Positions 21,285-32,700 of a stretch of DNA of 64,000 bases are shown here, in pieces. Source of the DNA: Thecaphora thlaspeos (lineage: Eukaryota > Basidiomycota > Ustilaginomycetes > Urocystidales > Glomosporiaceae); assembly GCA_900291925.1 (NCBI GenBank), contig UWYS01000001.1, positions 992,001-1,056,000 of the forward strand, read 5' to 3'. Position 1 is the first letter of the stretch; the number at the start of each line of letters is the position of its first letter. A model generated the notes under the pieces. The model saw only the letters and a program-made list of their open reading frames with translations, had not been told where the DNA came from and searched no databases. A program made the translations under genes and the position numbers.

Positions 21285-23688
21285 GTGCGGCGGGTAGGCA
21301 AGGAATGGTGTCAGTTGTAGCTCGCGAGCAGTCCAAGGCCTCGGATGATGGCACCTGACATCTGGCTCGTGCATCGTTTGTATGAAAGGATGCACCTTGC
21401 CCCAGCCACACCCTATGTACAGTACAGCGTACCGCCACATGAGGCGTCGAAGAGAGACCGAAGGGTAGGGCGGGTCCGCAGACCACTTCCCCGCGGACCG
21501 CTTCGGCCAGAGAGCAACGCCGAACAAAGACCCTTTGCGACTACTGTGGAGATCCATTCTCCTCATCCACGAGAGCCTTCTAAGACGGTTGCACCGCCTA
21601 CCGAAGCGTGCGGGGAGACGTCCAAAGGGGGACGGGTCGGCTGGTTCGGACAAGGGCCTCCCGCAAGCAAGGATGTCCATCCTCTCGCTTTTATCCATAG
21701 CCAAGTCGACATCTCCTTGATACTCTACGGTATTAGCATGGGCGGTAAGACGTTGTTGCGAAGGACGCGACGACGATGAATTGCTTTCGACGTCAACGGG
21801 GCAGCTGACAGTGCCAACGTACCGTACCGGAGATCAGCAGCGGTGGTAGCACCGACAAGTCAGCAAGCAGGATGGCGTTGACGAAGGACGAGAATGCGCC
21901 GGAGTGTATGCCGCACAAGTTCGGAGTGGGCTTGCAGAGGAGACCCGGAAACAAGACTATGCGCTGTAGGTTGAGGGCCGAGGACATTCCTGCCAATGTC
22001 TAGATGACGAGCTGGAGCATCTCTACAAGCTACGTCGAGGCGCATTCTCCCCCCATCTATTTCCCGGCCAAAAGCATCGATAAAGATCCCATATAGAGTA
22101 AGTAGCAGTGCAAGTGAAGCGGAAGCCGGGGCGGCGCCGACGAGCTTGCTTTGACTGCAAACCCTCCTGCAACTAAGGTCGGTCTGGCTAGCCGATGGTT
22201 TCGAGGCTACCGTACGGGACCGTACCCGTACGGGCCTGCACAGGCTCAAGCGAGAAAGAGGGCCAAAAGTAGCCCTCCCGTCCCGGCCTGGCCTATTTTT
22301 GACAGGTTCTCACCATCAAGCGGCCGCCGGATCGCGCCGCCCGCCAAGTGTACTATGCAGTACACACACTGAAGTTGATACGAGGGAGAATAAAATAGGA
22401 GAAAATCAAATCAAATCAAATCGCGTCGATGTCCACGTCAAGGCCAGCTCGCCAACGCACGCTCGTCAGATCTACCATCATGATTTGCCACCCACCTTCC
22501 CTACAGCCCGTTGCCCTGCAACAATCTGGATGTCGCCCCTTTCATCGCACCGTGCACCGAACCGCACCCTCCCATGCCCACGCTTTGCACATACCCGGTC
22601 GCTCGACGGTGACAGCCACGTCAGAAGAGACGCAAGCTTCCGACCGTCTTCAGGTCATGCTTTGACCCCCGTGCCGAGCTTGCTACCTGTATGTACAGGC
22701 TCAGCTCGCTCATGCTTTCCCGCTCGCCATTCAATCCACTCACGCCCCGTAAGCCAGCCCGCCAGCCATACGCCCGCACGCATGCCCTGCCTTCAAGGCA
22801 TCTCGAGCGCCACCAGGCGATTCTACCGTAAGTTTGACACCCTTACAGAGGCAAAGCTTCCGCCCTCTCACCAGCACACTAGCGGCCCCATCGTTTCCAC
22901 CCATACACAGGCCTAGAGCCACGTATGTATGTAGACGCAAGTACGACTCGGCTGACAGGCGCCTTCTGGGTCGCCGCTCGATAAACATCCTAGCGTCGCT
23001 GGCGATGATGCTGTTAGTCAGCCAGCTGACCGGCCCGGCCCCTCACAACCTCGGAGCTTCTTCCATCGCCCTTCGCCTTTCATCTCTTTGCAGCCGCCTT
23101 GGTCATCGTTCTGGGTCCTTCTTTCCCCACTCGAGGTCCTCGCTCCTTTGTAATCGCCCCACTTGATTGGCTCGCGCGAGCTCTGCTCTGGGCCTCCGCA
23201 CCAAAGCCGTCCCATCCCTCGTCATGGTGGCGGCGCGCCGTACCCGGATCGTGCCGGTACTGCACGGCTGCCAGGCAAAACGGTCAGAACACGAGCTGCG
23301 GCCTCTTGTCCCACGGGGCCCATCGCCAAGTGCGTGCTTCTCTATCCTTCTACTCTACCGCTGGTGCTAAGCGGGAGCAGCGTGGGCGTGCGGTCCAGCG
23401 AGCCGGCCCCAACCACGGCCACGGCCACACACAGACTCCGAGGGGTGGGTATATATATATATATATATATAGATCACCTCGCCATCACCTCTGGCCAAAG
23501 TCGAGCCCTCCGAGCCCTCCAAGCCCTCGCCACCGCCTCGTCCGCCCTCTCGCGATACCCAGCCTTCTCGCTTCCATTACCGCATCCGACCTCTCCTCCC
23601 ATTCTCTCTCTGGCGTTACCCTCTGCGCGATCAACTCTCTTCACCCCGTTTTAGCCACTCCGCATACACTCGCCACAGAATCGCCACG
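21285..23688. other. Gene-poor stretch upstream of the dioxygenase gene
   Basis: About 2.4 kb without a supported gene. It holds a self-complementary CCGTACGG-containing block (about 22209-22235), an AAATC tandem run (about 22397-22420) and the (TA)n tract at 23450-23471. The right part is probably promoter and 5' leader of the dioxygenase-P450 gene. Confidence 0.5.
23450..23471. repeat. (TA)n microsatellite upstream of the dioxygenase gene
   Basis: About eleven TA units in GC-rich DNA, about 220 bases upstream of ATG 23689. It could double as a TATA-like core promoter element. Confidence 0.9.
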
Positions 23689-26600
23689 ATGCAGGGCCAT
23701 CTCCAGACGCTCATTGGCAGCATCAAGCGCAAGCCGGCCCATGCGCCGGACGGCAAGACCGACGCCCAGGCCGCCGCGCCCAACAGCGTCGCGGCAAAGA
23801 CGTCGATCACGCACGACCTCGCCCATCTCGGCTTCAAGAATACCAAGACTGTCGCGCATGCGCTCACCACGCTCGCCTCCGGCGAGCCCCTCGACGACAA
23901 GGAGCTCATGCTCGAACAGGGCGTCGCCATGCTTCAGAGCCTGCCCACCAACTCGGGCCTCTCCTCAACCATCTCCGACGGCTTCATCGGCATGCTCTGG
24001 CATGACCTCCCCCACCCCGCTGGCACGCTGGCCGATCCTGACTCGAGGTACCGCAAGCACGACGGCAGCAACAACAACCCTTGGTGGCCCGAGATGGGCA
24101 AGGCCGGCTCACCTTACTCGCGAAGCGTCCCGCCGCTGAAGCCCAAGGGGCCCAATCTTCCAGACGTCAATCTCGTCTACGACCTCCTTATGAAGCGCAC
24201 TGGCGATTTCAAGCCGCATCCGAGTGGCCTCAACCGCCTTTTCTTCTCGTTTGCCACCGTCGTTATCCACGAGTGCTTCCAGACCAACCGCAAGAACCCC
24301 TGGATCAACGAGACGTCGTCCTACGTCGACCTCAGCACGCTCTACGGCAACACGGAGAAGGTGCAGGAGCGCGTGCGTACCTACCGCGAGGGAATGATCT
24401 TCCCCGACACGATTGCATCCGAGCGCATCATGATGATGCCGCCGGGCGTCGTCGCGGTCCTGTTGCTTTTCGCGAGGAACCACAACCACATCGCCGAGAA
24501 CCTCCGCTCCATCAACGAATGCGGCAAGTACGCCGACTGGGAGCACCTCGATGAGGAAAAGCGCAAGTGGCAGGACAACGATATCTTCCAGATTGCCAGG
24601 AATAGTGAGCGGGATTTCTTGATCCTCTATTGACTGTGCCTGGGCTGTACAGATTTCTGAGCGGAACTGGCCACCTCTGTTGCCTCCCTCGTCCCTTCCC
24701 CCCTCCAGTCAATGTCGGCTTCTTCGCCACCGTCGTGCTAAAGGACTACGTCTCGGCCATCCTTGCGACGCCCCTCAGCGGTTCAGACTGGTGGCTCGAC
24801 CTGGGCAAAGAGATTCGCTCCGGCGGCAAGCGTGTCGAGCGAGGAACGGGCAACTCTGTCTCTGTCGAGTTTGCCGTCCTATACCACTGGCACGCAGCAT
24901 TGTCAGCTGGTGATGACGCTTGGGCGGAAGAACTGCTACGGGACACCTTCCCAGATCTCAAGTCGGTCGACGACGTGACGCCGGAAATGTTTCTGGAAAT
25001 GGCCAAGAAGCACGGCCACAAGCTCATGGAGACACCGGCCAAGGAGTGGACCTTTGGCAAACTCCAGCGAGGCGAGGACGGACGTTTCGACGATGTCGAG
25101 CTCGCCGAGCTGATCAAGGACTGCATCGAGGAGCCGGCCCACGCCTTCGGAGCGCACGGCACGCCCGCGTCGCTGCGGATCGTCGACGTCATGGGCCAGC
25201 TCCAGGCCCGCAACGTCTTCAACGTCTGCACGATGAACGAATTCCGCCGCTACCTCAACCTGAAGGCGTACACCTCGTTTGAGGAGTGGAACGAGGACAA
25301 GGAGACGGCTCGCGCGGCTGAGCTCCTCTACGGCCACATCGACAACCTCGAGCTGTACCCGGGCCTGATGGCCGAGACGACGAAGCCGGCGATGCCCGGC
25401 AGCGGCGTCTGCCCGGGTCAGACGACGGGCCGCGGTATTCTCAACGACGCCGTCGCGCTCATCCGCGGCGACCGCTTCCTGACGTACGACTTCAACAGCA
25501 CCACGCTCACCAACTGGGGTGCCGCCAAACTCGCCAGCACGCACGCCGGAGCGTATGGCGGGATACTGCCTAACCTCCTCTTCTCGGGCCTCCCCGGCGG
25601 CTTCACGGGCACGTCCATCTACGCGCTCCTCCCCTTCTACACGCCCAAGGCGGCTGCCAACACTCTCAAGCAGAACAAGGTGCTCGACAAGTACGATCTC
25701 GACCGACCGCGCAGCGACATGACCGTCGTCGGCGTCCACACCCAGGCCGGCTGCAAGGAGGTGTTCTCCAACAGGGACGTCTTCCGCGTCATGTACCAGA
25801 AGGCCATCCGCAACTGCACGGACGGCCACGACTTCATGATCGGCTGGGACGATGCTCACCGCCACGACGAACGCTCCAAGATCCTTCACGAAGTCTTCTT
25901 CGAGGAAGGCTTCGATGCCAAGGTGGCTCGGTTCTTCTCGTCCAACGTCAAGAGCCTGATCGAGAAGGCCTCGCTCAAACACACCTCTTCCAAGAAGAGG
26001 ACGATCGACATTGTCCGCGACGTCACGAACATCACCCCGATCCTCTGGCTCGCCGAGAGATTCGCCATCCCGCTCAAGACGGCCGAGCACCCGAGGGGTC
26101 TCCTGACCACGTACGAGGCCTTCTCGGTCTACCTCGTCCTGTTCATCTACCAGGGCTTCAACATCCTCCCGCAGAACGAGTGGGCGCTCAGGGACGGCGC
26201 CGGCCAGTTGGCCCCCGTGGTAAGTAGCTGGACGGTTCCTGACGATATTGGTTTAGGAGACGCCACTGACCCGCGGCGTTTCACAACGACTCGTCCCATC
26301 CCCGCAGCTGTGCGGCATCTTTTCGACCCACCTCAAGACGCAGCGCGGCATGACGGAGCACGTCGTTGACTGGCTCGCCAAGGGCAGCGCCTTTGAGGTC
26401 AAGCCCGAGGCGGATCGTCTGTACAAGGCGCTGAACAAGACCAAGCTGCCGATCGGCGACCTCGTCGGCGACTGCATCGGGATGGGCACGCCCGTCGCCG
26501 GCAACCTGACGCAGCAAGCATCGCTGCTGATCGACCTGTACCTGTCCGAGGATTACGAGGAGTACAAGGCCCGCATCGTCGAGCTCGCACACCGTGACGA

Positions 26601-27206
26601 TCCCGCCGCCTTCTCCGAGCTGCAAGGATGGGTGTACGAGGGCATGCGACACGCCGGGGTCGTGCCCGGCCTGCCGCGCGCGGCGGCCAAGGACGTCGTC
26701 GTTCAGGACGGCGTCAGGGGACCCGTACACGTCAAGGCCGGAAACATCGTGCTGGTCGCTACGTCACGCGCCGCGCTCGACCCCCTGGCCTTCCCCAATC
26801 CCGAACGGCTGGACCCCAACCGTCCTCGTCACAGCTACACGCTGCTTGGCCATGGTCTGCACTTTTGCTTCGGCGCCAGGCTCGTCGGCGCCAGTCTGGC
26901 CGCGACGCTCAAGGAGGTGCGTTTGCACGTTCTTCCCCTTTGCTTCTTCCGCGATCACTTTTCGCACCGACCCGAGGCACTGACACCCCTCCCCTTCTTC
27001 GCCCTCCCATCTCTCATCACGTCCTTTGCTATCTCCTCACGCAGGTCTTCAAGCTCCCCAACCTACGCCGTTCACCGGGCCGCGCCGGACACTTTTCCAT
27101 TGTCACGCACGAGTTTGCCGGCGTCAACATGCGTCTCTACCTCGATGCGAACGCAAAGGAGAGCCCGATCCCCACGACGCTTTCCCTCGAGTACGACGCC
27201 GAGTGA
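23689..27206 (+). CDS. Fatty-acid dioxygenase-cytochrome P450 fusion (linoleate diol synthase / Ppo / Ssp1-like)
   Basis: Exons 23689-24604, 24709-26219, 26308-26916 and 27045-27206 encode 1,065 residues, with frame kept at every junction. The N-terminal half is an animal-peroxidase-like dioxygenase domain. His194 in FATVVIHECF is the expected distal heme ligand, and YHWH (364-367) supplies the catalytic Tyr and proximal His. The C-terminal half is a P450-type hydroperoxide isomerase. It has GNLTQQ (Asn875 and Gln878, matching the Asn-x-x-Gln pair of diol synthases), EGMR (920-923) and GHGLHFCFG with the heme thiolate Cys996 present. Known role: oxygenation of linoleic acid to a hydroperoxide and isomerisation to a diol (psi-factor-type oxylipins). 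In U. maydis the related Ssp1 is abundant in teliospores. Product regiochemistry cannot be predicted. Confidence 0.92.
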
Positions 27207-27625
27207 ATCTAGATTCTTTCGATCATATAGACTCCTCCGCCGTCGTCGTTGTGTCATTACCAAGCGCCGTCTCTGTGTACCCTTGTAGCTCAATCGATAT
27301 CAACCACGTCTCGGAGCCGAGCCAAGATGCGTGGTCAGAGCTTTCGATTAGTCAATGAAGACGAAGAAGGCGTGTTTCTGAAACGCCCGCCGCCCTTGTT
27401 TTGTATTGGGACTGGGCTGCCCGATGCTACTGCTGTCGGCAAGTCGATCGTTCATATTGTCTATTCCTGATGAAGAGCCGGACAGGCGGCCCTGTGTGTA
27501 GAGCTGCGACAAGTTTTTTTGTGTCCCTTCGAGGGAGGGACGTGGGGGGGGGGAAGAGGCAGGGAGGGTGATTGGGTAGAGGGGGGAAAGCAGTAGTGCA
27601 GACGGACGGACACGCTTGCCTTGGC
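27207..27625. other. Convergent 3' region between dioxygenase and eIF3f
   Basis: About 420 bases with probable 3' UTRs and a short G run near 27544-27553. No gene is seen. Confidence 0.5.
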
Positions 27626-28806
27626 TTAGGTGAGGAGGGTGAGCCTTGACGAGACCTCTGCCTGTGCGCGAACGACGTTGGCGAGGTAGGAGACCATGAG
27701 GACGTCCTGGAGGTGGGCGTTGAAGAGGTTCTCGAGCTTCGTATCGTCCATGCCTGCGGGGACGACCGAGATGGTATCGTTGATGAAGCGACCGACCACC
27801 TTGTCGCCTTCCCTCTCGCCCGCGAGGACGGCACGGACGTAACCGAGCACTTGGTCGAGCTGCGCCTGGACCTGCTTGAGGCTGACGGCGAGCGCATTCA
27901 TGTCCGAAAGAGGCGCCGAGACGTTGGGGGAGGCGAGCAGCGAGAGCGATGCGTGCTCCGGCGTCGAGTGGAGCAGGGTCGTGGGCAGGGGGAGGAAGAC
28001 GCAGTTCTCAGCCTTCGGCGTCGCGCCGAGCGGCGAGGAGACATACGCCTTGATGCCCAGCCCGCTCGCCTTGGCGCCGTCGATTGACGTGTCCATCGTC
28101 AGGTGAACCGCCTGGTGCGGCGCAGTCTCGCGCGAGTAGAAGTCCTGGATCAAAGCGCTATAGGTGTTGAGCTCGGGAGAGGTCGCGTACCTGGCAGAGG
28201 GGCGAGCGGCGAGGAGCGAGGGAGGGAAAAGACGGGAAGGCGCGCGGAAGATCTCGATGGTCAGTGAGTGCTCTAACAGTCGGATCGAATCTTGGCAACA
28301 GCAAGAGGCATGATGGCGCTCCCGAGGACAGCGCTTTCGGTATCGGACAACTCACCATCCGACAATGACCTCGTCGGGTCGAACCTTTTGTGCGAGCTCG
28401 TACATGTTACGGTGGTACTCCATGTCGACCTGGACCTGGCCCTGCTCTTCGTTTTCGAGGTGGGGAACGGCGAAGCAGTTCTTGATCTCGATCTCGGACT
28501 CTGTCTTGGAGCCCAGCAGCGTTCCGATGACCCGTTGTTGGCCGTCGTTGCGGCGGAGGAAGTGGTCGAGGATGGAGAAGAGGGCCACCTAGGAAGCAAG
28601 AAGGGGCAGTCAGGGTGCGAAGAGGGAAGAGAAAGCACAGCGGGTCAGCACGGTGGAGCCAGCGGCACAACCAAGAGCCACACGGGTCAGCCACTCACGG
28701 GGTGGACGTGTACACCGGTGACGGAGCGCGAGTGCATCACGCCGGCGACCGTGGAGGGCGGGAAGTTGAGGTGGAGCGCCGAGGAAGAAGCCTCGCCGAG
28801 AGACAT
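27626..28806 (-). CDS. Eukaryotic translation initiation factor 3 subunit F
   Basis: Exons (transcript order) 28806-28699, 28588-28356 and 28190-27626 encode 301 residues. The joins give [17 protein letters not shown] and [16 protein letters not shown], both typical of eIF3f. The N-terminal MPN domain (about 15-150) lacks the JAMM metal-binding set, as usual for this subunit. The C-terminal helical part contains [20 protein letters not shown] and ends in a conserved hydrophobic segment ([20 protein letters not shown]). Role: scaffold subunit of the eIF3 complex in cap-dependent translation initiation, in the cytosol. Divergent from SPT6. Confidence 0.92.
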
Positions 28807-29790
28807 GATGGGCGAAGGTAGGGTGGGGGTGTATGCGCGGGTCTTGCAAGAAAGATTGGAAGGGTTCGGCTCAGGGCAGACGGTGGAGTCAGGAAGGCGC
28901 AAAAGATCCGACGTCGGTGCTGGGCAATGGCGATGGGTAGAGTAGAGATGGAGATGATGGAGGAGGAGGAGGAGGAGGAGGCGGTGGTGGTAGTGGTGGT
29001 GATCTCGAGGAAGCGACAGCAACCCGGCCGGCGCACCCAGGGCGGCGGCAAGAAGCTGGGCAGAGGAGCAGCCTGCCACGCCCGTGCCCGCGCCCGTGCC
29101 CGCGCCCGCGCCGCCTTGCTTGGTGTGCGCGTAGCCTGCAGAAAACTGAAAAAATCGCCCGCCAGCGCCTCGACGCGCGGCTCCGATCTTTTCTCCGCCT
29201 TGGGGCTCTGGCAGCGACGGGCGCCGTTGATCGGATCGCGGCCGTCGCTGCCAACACAGTCGCTGCCTTTTGGCTGGTGCGGCCGGCCAGGTGTGGAGCC
29301 TGGAAGAGCCAGACACAGCCACTTGGGCCCTTTGCTTGCCTCCCTTCCTTCCTCTTCCCTCGCTCGTCGCCTACGTCGCCCTTCTTCCCCTCTTGCCATC
29401 ACTACCAGCGTCACCCGCCAGCGCCACAACATACACACTCGCACACACGCACACACGCACAGCGCCATCGCAGCTGCCCGTTCCTCTCCGTCTCCTCTAA
29501 CGCCTGCCACCGCTGCTACTCTCTCCGCCCCGCCCCACCAACACCAGCCTGGCCCCTTTGTCAATCAGCGCAGCAACAGCGCCACGTCTAGAGCGACAGC
29601 ATCCCTTCCTGCTCCGCACCGACCCTTGTTGCCGCCAGCAAGCCGCCTATACCATTTGCTCTTAACTTGGCCGGCCCTTGACCTCGTTTCCACCGGCGAC
29701 CGGCGCCTGCCGCCCTTCGTCTTCCCCCCTTTCCTCTACACCACCACACCACTGTCGTCTGACGTGCGGACCTACTCGCTTCCCGCCAGC
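28807..29790. promoter_or_regulatory. Divergent promoter region between eIF3f and SPT6
   Basis: About 980 bases between the ATGs of two essential genes. It contains a CGTGCCCGCGCC-type repeat near 29083-29112 and short CA repeats near 29430-29460. No TATA box was assigned. Open frames crossing the region look like by-products of high GC content. Confidence 0.45.
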
Positions 29791-32700
29791 ATGAACGACG
29801 AGGATGCCGTACCTCGGTCGCGCTTTCCGGATGACGAGGAAGGCGTCCCTTTGAGCGAGGAGGAGGGCGAGCCCACAATGAGGAAGAACGGCAACCTCGT
29901 CGGCTCCGGCGGCGAAGACAGCAGTGAGGAGGAGGACGATGACGACCCTGAAGAGGCCAGGCGGATCGCAGAAGGCTTCATCGCCGAGGACGACGAGGAG
30001 CTAGACGAAGAAGACGAGACCTCAAGAAGGGAGAAAAAGAGGCGGAGGAGGAAGAAGAGGAAGCAGTTCGAGGAGGACTTTGAGGTCGACGAGGATGACC
30101 TCGAGCTTCTCGCAGAGAACACAGGCCTGGCCCGAAAGAAGGAGCTCCACCGACTCAAGCGCTTCCGCCGTGGAGGTTCGGCCTCGCCCGACCCCAAAAG
30201 CAACTCGGCCTCGCAGCAGCGCGAGCTGGCCGAGCTCTTCGACGACGACGACGACGACGATGAGGCACCGCCTGGCAGGAGGGGCGCCGATGTCGACGAG
30301 GACGATGACCTTCCATCCGTCGGCAGGGCGATCCGCAATGACGTCTCGCGCAAGCATCGGCCCGAGGTAGGCTACGAGGACGACGGCCTTGACGACTTCA
30401 TCGAAGAGGACGAGGACGAAGAGGAGATGCGCGATCTCGACGAGGAGGAGCGGGAGGCCCGCAGGCGCGAGAGGCGCGAAGAGAAGCGCAGAGCGAGGAT
30501 GTCCGGCTCGGCCGCCGACCCGGCCAAGGCAGGCATCGACAGGGAGGCTTGGGACGAGATCCATGATATCTTTGGCAACGGCGAGGACTACTATTGGGCG
30601 CTCGAAGAGGACGACGAGGATGGCCTTGAGATTGACAAGAAGGCCAAGATGGCCTACAAGGACGTGAGTGCTCAGCTCGACCTTCACCCTTCTCCATCAG
30701 CTGCCGGACGCCTGAGACGTAAGCTGACCTAACTCCCCATCTCATCTTGCCGCCCTCGCCTTTAACCCCCCGCAGATCTTCGAGCCGGCCCAGATCGCGG
30801 AGCGCATGCTGACCGAGGAGGACGATCGGATCAAGCGGGTCGACATCCCGGAGCGGATGCAGCTCGCCATCCCTGGCGAAGAGGGGCTCAAGCTGCTCGA
30901 GCGGAAGCTCAGCGACGCCGAGTTGTTCGAAGCGGCCAGGTGGGCTTCGACACGGATCTCGCCGCGCTGCAACGCCGAGTACCTTGACGAGGCCGGCCTC
31001 CAGGCGCGCTATCGGGACGAGTTTCTCAACTGCGTCCGGTTGATGCTGGCCTACATGCTCAACGACCTGCTCGAGGTCCCCTTCCTCTACCAGCATCGCT
31101 TCGACGAGCTTGAGCAGGTCGCTTTTGACCCAATTGAGCAGCGCTACAAGGGCATCGACCTCCTGACTCGGCGCGAGCTCTACACGCTCAGCGGCCTTGG
31201 TCTCAAGTTCAAGAACTTGCTGGCGCGAAAGGAGGTCCTCAAGGAGACGTTCGAGCGCCTCGATCTGGGTGGTTCCAAGGCTGCACCGAGGCCGGACGGT
31301 GCGGAGGAGGACGTCGAGGCCGCGGCTAGGCGCGAAGCCGAGACCAAGTCAGTTGACGAGCAGAAGCGGGTGTTCGAAGACATGCTCGCGGAGGTGTCGA
31401 GCCTCGAGGAAGTCTCAGACCTCACTGAATGGTTGATGATGCGCTATGGGCAGTGTATGCGCGACACTCAGGCGCTGCTGGTCAACGGCGGCAGCGGCGA
31501 CTTGGCCGCCGACGACATGGAGGGTCTCACACTCAACGGCGAGAGCGTCGGGCCGATCGCCCCGAGCGGCTTCAAGAAGCCCAGTATGGTCGGCCAGTAC
31601 GAGCGCGTCAAGGCGACCGTCGTCTCGGAGTTTGCGCGCAACTTTGGCATCAGCAGTGTCGAGCTGGCCGCCAACATCAACGGCGCCGCGCGGCGCTACA
31701 TCCCCGAGGACCAGCCGGTCCCGCCACACGAGTACGCCGAGCAATTTGTCGGCGTCGAGTGGGGGACGCCTACCTCGGAGATCGCGCTAGCCAAGGCCAA
31801 GCTGCTGCTGGTCCAGGAAATCGGCAAGGACCCGTTGCTCAAGCGTGAGATTCGCCAGCTCTTCAAGGACTCTGCCGAGATCAACATTGAGCCGACCGAA
31901 CGCGGTATGGTCAAGATTGATGACCAACACCCCTACGCCAACTTCAAGTTCCTCCGCGGCAAGCCCGTTCGGACGATCCCGCAACAGCCGGCCCAGTACC
32001 TCCAGATCCTCCAGGCTGAGGCAGATCTGCTGATCAAGCTCGACATTGGCCTGCGCGATGTCGTCCTGTCGCGCTTCGAGACGCATCTCTACAACAACTA
32101 CGCTAGCGAGGGGACGGGCGAGGTTAGCGAGTTCTGGAACGGCCAGCGGCGCGAGATCATCACCGCCGCCCTCAAAGAGCACCTCGTCCCGCTCGGCCGC
32201 CTCTGGCTCAAGGAGTGGCTGCGCGAGGAATGCCGCGAGACGCTGCTGCGCTTCTGCGAGCAGCTGATGGCCAAACGCGTCTCGATGGGACCGATCATGT
32301 CGCGCGGCATGGAGGCACGTAACCGCGACCCCAAGATCGAGGAGGAGGAGCGCGTCCCAAAGGTACTCGCCGTTTCGCACGGCGGGGGCGACCCGCGCAA
32401 GGACACTGTTGCCGCCGTCTTCCTCGACGAGCGGGGACGCTCCCGCGAACATGCCTCGTTCGACGACCTTCGTCCGCCGACCGACAAGCAGCTGGAGCAG
32501 CGCCAGCTGGAGCTCGAGAGGACGCGGGGCAAGGCGACATTCACCGACCACCGCGCCGACTTCATCAAGCTCGTCAAGGACCGGCGGCCCGACGTCGTCG
32601 TCGTCGGCGGATGGAGCGCGCGGACGGCCGAACTGCGCGCCATTGTCAGGGAGCTCGTCGACGAGGTGCATCAGCAGATGTGTGTCGACGATGAGCTGCG

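Noticed and set aside
22200..22240. CCGTACGG palindromes as a possible operator
   Set aside because: The block is short and found only once in the window, with no gene start nearby. Too little to call a regulatory site.
24936..26090. 385-codon minus-strand frame opposite the dioxygenase gene
   Set aside because: Antisense artefact of high GC at third positions. The + strand carries the full catalytic residue set.
28889..29700. Long open frames upstream of SPT6 on both strands
   Set aside because: They are low-complexity Arg/Ala/Pro or Glu/Val stretches arising from GC-rich repeats in a divergent promoter. The SPT6 homology begins only at ATG 29791.
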